Below are positions 57,501-64,000 of a DNA stretch of 64,000 bases, piece after piece. The notes below the pieces were generated by a model. That model saw only the letters and a list, made by a program, of their open reading frames with translations. It ran no database searches and had not been told where the DNA came from. Each line of letters starts with the position of its first letter. Positions within the stretch are counted from its first letter, which is position 1. The DNA is from Podocnemis expansa. Lineage: Eukaryota > Chordata > Testudines > Podocnemididae. The stretch is taken from the NCBI GenBank assembly GCA_007922195.1, contig ML681963.1, positions 139,998,568 to 140,062,567 of the forward strand, given 5' to 3'. A program made the translations under genes and the position numbers.

Positions 57501-57770
57501 GCAGTGCCAAGTGACAGCAACATCAGGAAGAAGGAGTATGAGAAGCTGGAGAAGTACCAGGGCCTGAAAGAGGAACTAGAGTGGATGTGGAAAGTGAAGG
57601 CCAAAGTAGTCCCAGTGGTGGTAGGAGCACTCTGGGCTGTGACTCCTAAGCTGGGAGAGTGGCTCCAACAGATCCCAGGAACAACATCAGAGCTCTTTGT
57701 CCAGAAGAGTGCAGTGCTAGGAACAGCTAAGATACTGCGCAGAACCCTCAAGCTCCCAGGCCTCTGGTAG
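54531..57770 (+). pseudogene. R4-like ORF: Myb-like N-terminus, RT, zinc knuckle, restriction-like endonuclease
   Basis: The frame is open from 54531 to the TAG at 57768-57770 (1,079 codons) except for a TAA at 56709-56711 (codon 727). A Myb-like motif, WTRQENLELIECYY, is at about residues 37-50. RT motifs are SWTAPGPDMIHTYWLKKL (~375), SYRPITCLPTTWKVL (~435), WIDYRKAYDSMPH (~505), GIYQGDALS and the catalytic YMDD at 56343-56354 (~605). Next come a CRLC..H..C zinc knuckle (~888) and the endonuclease PD..D pattern, NQPDIVVIDKDQKTAVVIDV (~970). The TAA follows LPVIR, where a Tyr is expected in relatives, so one TAC-to-TAA change is likely. No ATG fits an authentic start; the first in-frame start-like codon before the main conserved block is TTG at 54666. 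Confidence 0.88.
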
Positions 57771-58039
57771 AGGACCCGAGGTTGAGGAAGACACATACCA
57801 CCCATAGGGGTGAGAGGGGAATTTTTTGATATAGATATAGATATATAGAGATACAATTCCTGATGGTATGTATCCACTATATGGGCAGATGCTTAAGAAA
57901 TTATGATAAATGATAATTTCATGTTACTACATAATGCTGAGACTTGATTGCATGGTAGTGTAACAGTGCACAAGAGAAGGTTAAGAGGTGATTTGGTTTC
58001 AGACTGTGACTACCTACAAATAACAACAAATATCTGACT

Positions 58040-58342
58040 GAACAAGATAGTGAACAATCTAGCAGAGAACAATATAACCCTATCCAATGGCTGGAAGTTA
58101 AACCTAGACAAATTCAGCTTGTAAATAAGGCAGATGTTTTTAATAGTCAAGTTAATCAATTATTGGAACAGTTTATTAACATTATGGTGGGTGTCAATCA
58201 CTGGGAGTTTTTAAATCAAAATTGAAAGCTTTTCTAAAAATGTGTTCAAGGAATTATTTTGAGAAAGTTCTGTCCCCTGCATTATAAAGAAGGTCAAATT
58301 AGATAAAACCCAATGGACTCTTTTGGCCTTTGAATTTCTAAA
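58040..58342 (+). repeat. Old CR1 3' end
   Basis: GAACAATATAACCCTATCCA, then TGGCTGGAAGTTAAACCTAG, CAATCACTGGGAGTTTTTAA, GGAATTATTTTGAGAAAGTT and a degraded TCTTTTGGCCTTTGAATTTC. The order corresponds to the 3' part of turtle-type CR1, more diverged than the tails at 52.2 and 62.2 kb. Confidence 0.75.
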
Positions 58343-58929
58343 TGTCATTGTGCCTGAAGTTAATTTGGGATTTCTTAACATCATGTAAGCTAGAAATTTG
58401 AGTGGCTGGCAAATATGCATAGTGTAGTATATGTAAAAAGGACTTAAGTTAGAACTCTAGTTCCATTACAAAATTATTTCAGAAATCCGGAGTACAAATG
58501 AAGCCTTCTGATTGGCTACCAGTGACGTCATACCCCTGTCAATTATGTTACCTAATGGGTTTTCCTTGTCTGTTTTCATAAGTTCCATTTCATATAGACA
58601 TTGCAAACAGCGTGCTACAGGGCAATTATTACTCTTCTTGGATGCTTAATCTCTCTCAGCCTTTTGCCTAATACCTCAGAAACCTCCTAAGCTGTGCAGT
58701 CTCCCAGAAATGCATCGTGACTAGTCTTGTTTCATGGCTTGAGAACCCTTTTTCTAAACTTAAAAAAGCCTCCACAATATTTCAAAATATCCTCCATTTC
58801 CATCAACCAACACATTGCCCACTGTAATTTTGCATTTATGCCTTACATCTATGACACTTTGGTAGAAGCAAAGTTATTCTAGAGGATTAAAACAGTTTAA
58901 CTAAACTAAGAGCTAGCTCAGAACTTCAA
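58343..58929. other. No gene; contains a CCAAT-CRE motif pair
   Basis: Unclassified AT-rich DNA. The only notable feature is the motif pair at 58511-58530, listed separately. Confidence 0.4.
58511..58530 (+). promoter_or_regulatory. CCAAT box (reverse) next to full CRE
   Basis: ATTGG (58511-58515) is followed seven bases later by a full palindromic CRE, TGACGTCA (58523-58530). NF-Y sites beside CREB/ATF sites are common in vertebrate promoters (established knowledge). No CpG island, TATA box or downstream exon was found, so this is only a candidate. Confidence 0.25.
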
Positions 58930-59650
58930 CCACTCATGTTTCCAAGCTTGCTTCAGCTAGTTCTATAAGTTCTCCAAGATGAATTTCACCAGGTCCTGCT
59001 GATTTGAATAATCTAATTGATCCTAATAGTTTTTAACCTGTTCTTTGCCTATTTAAGCATGTGTTCCTTCCTGTTCTGGTTAGTATTAATTGTGTTCAGC
59101 ACAAATAACCTTTTTAGTGAGGGCCAAAGCAAAATAAGTATTGAACACCTGAAACTTCTTGATGTCACCAGTTAGTAGCTCTCCTTCCCCATTAAATAGT
59201 GGACCTACCATTTCCTTCCTCTTGCTCCTAATGTATTTAAAGAACCTCTCCTGATAGCCTTTTATGTCCCTTTCTAGGGGTAGCTCATTTTGTGCCTTAG
59301 CTTTCTGATTTATTCCTACAGGCCATTGCTATACTTTTGTAGCCCTCCTTAGCCATTTATCCATGTTTCCACTTTTTATAGGATTCTTTTTTGATTATCA
59401 AGTCACTAAGGAGCTTGTAATAGGAAGAAAAGTAAGATGGCATTATGACTATCTTTTTTTTGCATGGGGATAGTTGGTTATTATGACTTCAATAGGATAG
59501 TTTCCTTGCAAAATTGCCAGTTCTCTTGACTTGTTCTTCCCATAGGACCTTACCTGTCAGTTCTCCCAGTTTGTTAGAGCTGGCTTTTTGAAGCCCATTG
59601 TCCTTATTCTGATGCTTATTGGCTGAAGCCTCTCCATGCTTTTTACATAA
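58930..59650 (-). repeat. Old CR1 ORF2 fragment (minus)
   Basis: On the minus strand it reads, with stops, DIKGYQERFFKYIRSKRK, EMVGPLFNGEGELLTGD and SAGPGEIHLGELIELAE, the region of CR1 ORF2 between endonuclease and RT. Plus-strand phrases such as CTCATTTTGTGCCTTAGCTT and ACCTGTCAGTTCTCCCAGTT fit the same family. The piece at 59500-59650 may be a separate segment. It is much more diverged than the CR1 at 22.8-24.3 kb. Confidence 0.75.
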
Positions 59651-59884
59651 AAAGACATGGCCCCTACAAAAGAACCCAGACTAAACACATGCAGCATATC
59701 AGCCCCACCCAGCTAGCCTTGCTTCAGACAAACAGCCACTCCCACTGCACCATTCCAACACTCAAACCACCCCATATCCTTCCAGGTAATAATCATAACT
59801 CTGTAGTTCATTTGCTAACCCTTGCCATTCCCTTCTAAAAAATGGCATAAGAGGTCCTGTTCAGGTACTCATAGTTTCTTTCAC

Positions 59885-60060
59885 CATGGTATCCAAGTCC
59901 CTCACAATATCCCTAAGAGATAGGGAAGTATTATTTCAAATGATGGAAAACTGAGGCACAGAGAAATAAGTGACATGTCCACAATAAAATAGGAAGTCTG
60001 GGCAAAATAGATTTGTCTTCTGAATCCCAGCCCAATGCCTTAACTAGAAGATTCAAGATC
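59885..60060 (-). repeat. MIR-type SINE (minus)
   Basis: The plus strand reads AACTGAGGCACAGAGAAATA, then AGTGACATGTCCACAATAAA and CTGAATCCCAGCCCAATGCC, the reverse complement of a MIR core. Confidence 0.75.
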
Positions 60061-61786
60061 AACTGAAATTCAGGAGAAGAGATTGACCACCCAAGTCACA
60101 GGGCATTTTTCTGCCTCAGAAGTGGGTTAGTGTGACCCTGAATCAGGCCAAAAGCTCATGCAATGCAAATTTGACATTTGCTCTGTGAACACTCATCAGT
60201 ATTTGTTCAGGGTTTGCCATTTCCATAAAAACTTCTAATATCTTTTCCTGCAAACTAGTTTTAACAGCAGAGAGTTGGGATGGGTGTTTTTCAATATTCC
60301 AAAAGATTAGCCACAGAAGTTTTTTTTCCCCAAGTATTTGCACGGGTCAAACAACAAGTCTGTTTGCTAAACAATGCGACTCAGGGTTGTCTTGCTCTTG
60401 TTTAAGTTTGAAGGAAGGCAATGTTGCTCAATAGCATATTTTATTTCAATTAAATAGCACTGTTAAAAAAATAAAGCCTTCCAGATGAAGAGCAAGAGCA
60501 AGAGCAAGAGCAGCAGCAGCAACTGAAAAGAAGGCTTCCTAGTTTTCCTGACTCTAGGGCACTGTATTTCAGATTTTAATAGCCTGCTAGCTGTTTATAA
60601 AGGAACACTTTTTGGATGTGAGTGAATTGGTAATATTTCCTGTATGCTGCAGGGCTCTTCTAGACTTCAGTAACTTCTTTCCTCCTTAGACTGCATGACA
60701 TAATAGTCCATTTGATAAGGAGCCTAATTCTGCACCTGCTCCAGGGTAGTTTTTTTTTGCAGTCTGTGCCCTTTCACTTTGTGATATCTCCAGAAACACA
60801 GCTTTGTCATATCTAACCAGGAAAAGCTTCTGTTTGGGGGTGTGATTTGTTTCAATACACTGATTCCAAAGCCAGCCACAATAGGAGAAGGTGTGGTGCA
60901 AATCCCTTTCCAGCCCCTAGCTTAGCTTTGCCAGTGCACCTCTGTTAAACATGCATCTCCCTGTCAGTAAACATCTCCACAGCTCTGCAAAGTTTGCCCC
61001 AATCATTCCATAGAAAACAGACACTATCCTTTCCAACCAGCTGAAAATGCAAAACTCCTGAGAGTCTCTAATTTACTCAGGTTTAAAAAAAAGACAGACA
61101 TCTGTGTAGAAAGAGTAACCCAAAATTTTAAACTAAAAGTAGAAAACTAACCTAAATAATGTGGCTCCCTGCACCTCAAACACAGGTAATCACTATTAAG
61201 CCTAGCCCAAAATAAACTAATTGAGAAACTTCAGGACTTTCTACAAGCATATCCTCACTTAACTTCTCAGCCTAAATGAAGGCAGTAGAATACTTAGCTT
61301 TTATAGCTGGACAGTTGCCAGCCTTCACTTTTTTAAAGGGCCCATACCCTTTATTTCTAGATATTAAAAAAACCCCAAAACCTGAAAGAAGTGTAGTGTT
61401 GTAAGGCCCAAGACTTGGTGTTAACTCTACTCAAGTTCATCCCAGTATGGTCTGCTGGCAGCCTCCACTGATTTTGATTATGGCATCTACAGCACAGCAA
61501 CTTGTATTCACCACAGTCTCAGTCTCTTGCCAAATACAGGCAGGTTTTAGGAATCTACAAGCCACTTACCTAAAAGCAAGTGTTTTATTCTGCAGCCGTA
61601 GCAGCTCAGGAACTTTTCAATCACTCTGGGTTTCTTTTTCTGCAGGGGTCTGACACTTGACATTTCCCTCACATTTTCCAATGGGAGATAACAAACAGGT
61701 ACATGCATAGATCAAAGCTTTTAGTTAGAAACATAAAAGGCCAAGGGGGAAGAAGGGAGGAAAGAACTATTACTCACAAGTCTCAA
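60061..61786. other. No gene; short AGCAAG microsatellite
   Basis: 60489-60523 carries an (AGAGCA)n/(AGC)n simple repeat. No exon, transposon or RNA gene was recognised in the rest. Confidence 0.45.
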
Positions 61787-61945
61787 AAGGGCAGCCATGT
61801 TAGTCTATTTCAGCAAAACAGAGTTCTGTAGCATTGCATTTTCCATTTCATGCATCTGAGACAGTGGGATTACACCCATGAAAGCTCTTGTGATAAATAA
61901 ATTTGTTAGTCTTTAAAAATGCCACAGGACTCCTTGTTTGTTTAA
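61787..61945 (+). repeat. SINE-sized repeat with inverted head
   Basis: A head AAGGGCAGCCATGTTAGTCT followed by CAGCAAAACAGAGTTCTGTA is inverted relative to the usual end of this family. It is followed by the plus-strand body (GTGGGATTACACCCATGAAA, GATAAATAAATTTGTTAGTC, GCCACAGGACTCCTTG). The normal right end is replaced by a CR1 tail. The head also opens the composite at 51971. Confidence 0.7.
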
Positions 61946-61949
61946 CTGT

Positions 61950-62294
61950 TACTGAGTTATTACAGAGAATTCTTTCTTGGGTATTCGTCTGGTGAGTCTT
62001 GCCCCCATGCTCAGGGTCTAACTGATCACCATATTTGGGGTCAGGAAGGGATTTCTCCCAGGGCTGATTGGCAAAGACAGCAGTGGGGGCGGGGGGAGCC
62101 TTACTCTGTAGCATGGGGGACATCTCATTTACTGGTGGATTTTCTGTACCTTAATGTCTTTAAACCATGGTTTGAGGACTTTAATAACTCAGTCATAGTT
62201 TATTGCAGGAGGAAGTGGGTGAAATTTTGTAGTCTGCATTGTGATGGATGTCAGACTAGATGATCGTATTGGTCCCTTCTGACCTTAGAGTCTA
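61950..62294 (+). repeat. CR1 3' tail, turtle type, split by a MITE
   Basis: Contains GGGGTCAGGAAGGGATTTCT, then GTTTGAGGACTTTAATAACT, GATGGATGTCAGACTAGATG, ATCGTATTGGTCCC and TTCTGACCTTAGAGTCTA. Its last bases (GGAGTCTATGAG) are found beyond the MITE, at 63361-63372. Part of the 5' side (61950-62035) is an upstream section of the same 3' UTR. Confidence 0.85.
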
Positions 62295-63357
62295 GGAGTA
62301 TGTCCACACATACCTTTTAAATTGAAATAATGCTTGTTATTTTGATTTTAAAAAGATATGGTCCACACGATGTTCTCCTGAATCAAAATGATGAGCTCCA
62401 TCATTTCAATTCAAGAATGTTGGATCAAAACAGCTAAAACCTACTTTGAAGCAAACCAGCTGTTGAATTGAAAGGGTTGTTTCAAAATAACAGCGTTTGG
62501 ATGCGTCATTTTGAAACAGCACTGTTTTGATTCAAAGGTTCAACCTTCCTCCCAGGGTGCATGCAGCCCTGGAAGGAAGGCACCCCCTCCCCATCAGCAC
62601 CGTGGCCGGGGGGGGTCCATGGGGGATTGCAAGGTGGCAGGTTGGAGATTGTGGGGTGCCCCAATGCACCACTGCTTCCCAGGCGGCGGGAACAGAGATG
62701 CCAGGGGTGCTTCGCTTCCTTCGCCGCTTCCCAGGGGTGGGGACAGAGATCATGGGGCGCCCCATTTCCCCCACCGCTTCCCAGCTGGTGAGGGCAGAGA
62801 TCGCTGGGCAGCCTACTTTTCCCCTGCTTCCCAGGCGTCGGGGTCGGAGATTGCAGGGAGCCCCGGTTCCTCTGCTGCTTCCCAGGTAGCAGGGGCAGGG
62901 ACAAAGCGTGCTGGGATCTCCACCCTGCCACCTGGGAAATGGGGGGGGACCCAGGGCACCCCATGATCTTGGACCTCGCTGCCTGGGAAGCAGCGGGGGA
63001 AGTGGGGCACCCCTGGCATCTCTGCCCTCGTCACCCAGCAAGCGGTGGGGGAAGCAGGGCGCCCCCGCCATCTCTTTCCCCTCGAGGCTTTTTTTCCCCT
63101 GCCACTGGCTCTGGAGAGCCAATGGCAGGGGATTGGGTGGCAGCATAGCCCTGCCAAGGGGCCATGTTGCCACACCTCCCATATTGCCCCTTTCCGAAAT
63201 CAAACTAACAAGTCCTATGTATGGTCATGCTAGTTCGATTTTTTTTGTCTGCCCTTATTATATCGATTCAACTTGAATCGATTTCATGATTTTTATCTTG
63301 ATTTATCTTAAATCAATTCAAATTGAATCAATTTAAGCATGTAGGTGTGGACATAGC
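62295..63357. mobile_element. Harbinger-type MITE inserted in CR1 tail
   Basis: The 1,063-bp element has inverted ends GGAGTATGTCCACACATAC and TGTAGGTGTGGACATAGC. The 3-bp duplication CTA flanks it (62292-62294, 63358-63360), and removing the element restores a continuous CR1 tail (..TTAGAGTCTAGGAGTCTATGAG). The arms are rich in TTGAAT/ATTCAA words. The middle is a GC-rich minisatellite. 63135-63235 matches part of the MITE at 11476-11987. Open frames in the GC-rich part are artefacts. Confidence 0.88.
62640..63080. repeat. GC-rich minisatellite, ~60-bp unit
   Basis: Variants of CGCTTCCCAGGxGxxGGG followed by ACAGAGATxxxxGGG and CCCC recur at about 60-bp intervals, roughly seven or eight diverged units (for example near 62676, 62735, 62776, 62826 and 62877). 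The later units run in the opposite sense (TGGGAAGCAGCGGGG), so the array is partly inverted. Confidence 0.7.
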
Positions 63358-63372
63358 CTAGGAGTCTATGAG

Positions 63373-64000
63373 AATGAAAGAAATGTGAGAATAAAGCATT
63401 CCATGATACCAGCATCCCTCTAAGCCTAAATGAACTAACTCTCTTCCCCAAGTATATAGAACCCTACCTGGGGAAAATGAGGGATTCCAGCTTACCTCTT
63501 TGTTAGAGACCCTCAGGATGTCCTTGAGGAGAAAAAAACAAACAAAAAACACATTATTAGAAGATGTTGCTGAAAAAATTCTCACAATGATTTTTTTGTC
63601 AGAATTTACTGATTTGTTGAAATTGAAATGTTTCCCTCGGATGCTTCAGTTTCAACAACGTTCCTCAAGAACCCAGGAAGAAGGAGTTTTAGAGAGACCT
63701 GACTGGCTTCCTGCCAGTTCACCCACAACCTCTTCAGCAGCCCCACTGGTGACATGCTGGGTTCCTAGGGCATCTATGGTCTGTGGTTCTAGGACAGCCG
63801 TGTACATGAACTGCTCCAAGGCCAAGGACCCAGGACTTTGAGGAGCCACTACTTTGAATCAGGCACCCCAGGGTTTCCAGGGTCTGTGGCTTTGGGACTA
63901 CCCACTTTGTGGATTGTCCCAGGGCCAGTGCTCCATCCCCTTTCACAGAGAATTTTGAAATGTTTCTTGTCATTCCAAATCAGAGAAAAACCAAATTTTG
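63373..64000. other. No recognisable gene or repeat
   Basis: No coding signal with family motifs. A 113-codon frame at 63500-63841 has no recognisable domain and is not supported as a gene. Confidence 0.45.

Larger units (their letters stand above)
54352..57855 (+). mobile_element. R4/Dong-like LINE, nearly complete
   Basis: This non-LTR retrotransposon has one long ORF carrying a reverse transcriptase and a C-terminal restriction-like endonuclease, the architecture of the R2/R4 clades. It sits immediately beside an AT-rich microsatellite; Dong/R4-type elements are known for preferring TAA-like repeats or fixed sites. The 5' region holds a tRNA-like segment (54358-54447). The 3' UTR is short (GAGGACCCGAGGTTGAGGAA ..) and ends in a GATATA repeat near 57822-57855. 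One stop codon is the only lesion I see in the coding part. Confidence 0.88.

Noticed and set aside
62506..63276. Many overlapping frames on both strands, one of 223 codons
   Set aside because: All fall in the GC-rich minisatellite of a MITE; Gly/Pro/Ala repeats are a composition effect.
63500..63973. Frames of 79-113 codons on both strands at the right edge
   Set aside because: No family motif and mutual antisense overlap; no exon signal could be supported.

Overview
Basis: everything here was read by eye from the 64 kb; no database search was run. The window looks like intergenic or intronic DNA of a sauropsid, most likely a turtle. Reasons: two kinds of CR1 LINE (one with the 3' tail typical of turtle CR1), old amniote MIR/L2-type pieces, a Tx1-clade LINE, a DIRS-like retroelement, a Mag-like Ty3/gypsy element, PIF/Harbinger DNA transposons and many hAT/Harbinger MITEs. 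I see no host protein-coding exon, rRNA or genuine tRNA gene. Every long open frame that I recognise belongs to a mobile element.

Layout. 1-3.3 kb: nothing recognised. 3.3-4.1 kb: a SINE-like repeat, then a hAT-type MITE carrying a second MITE. 4.36-10.07 kb: a minus-strand DIRS-like element with inverted terminal repeats, an internal complementary region and gag remnants but no visible pol. 11.5-14.6 kb: three MITEs whose ends read like GGGTATGTCTACAC. 15.1-29.3 kb: a nest. Two 3' fragments of a Tx1-like LINE stand head to tail in front of a longer Tx1 copy; that copy is split by a hAT element (20.9-21.6 kb) and by a Mag-like gypsy element (22.3-28.6 kb), and the gypsy gag is split by a minus-strand CR1. 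30.1-31.8 kb: a composite MITE. 34.8-39.2 kb: MIRs, two hAT-type elements with target-site duplications (TSDs) and a 700-bp fold-back element. 40.9-41.5 kb: two tandem repeats. 43.1-43.9 kb: MITE within MITE. 45.4-48.6 kb: a decayed Harbinger transposon with transposase and Myb/SANT genes convergent. 51.7-52.7 kb: MIR plus a chimeric SINE/CR1 insertion with a 14-bp TSD. 54.3-57.9 kb: an R4/Dong-like LINE with one almost intact ORF. 58.0-60.1 kb: old CR1 and MIR pieces. 61.8-63.4 kb: SINE and CR1 tail split by a Harbinger-type MITE with a GC-rich minisatellite.

How the parts relate. The nesting gives a relative order: Tx1 tandem, then hAT and gypsy insertions, then CR1 in gypsy. The end of the Harbinger element that still carries transposase matches the ends of the MITEs, which points to it as their source of transposase. 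The most unusual single item is the R4-like LINE: 1,079 codons with one nonsense codon, preceded by a tRNA-like segment with perfect A- and B-box matches.
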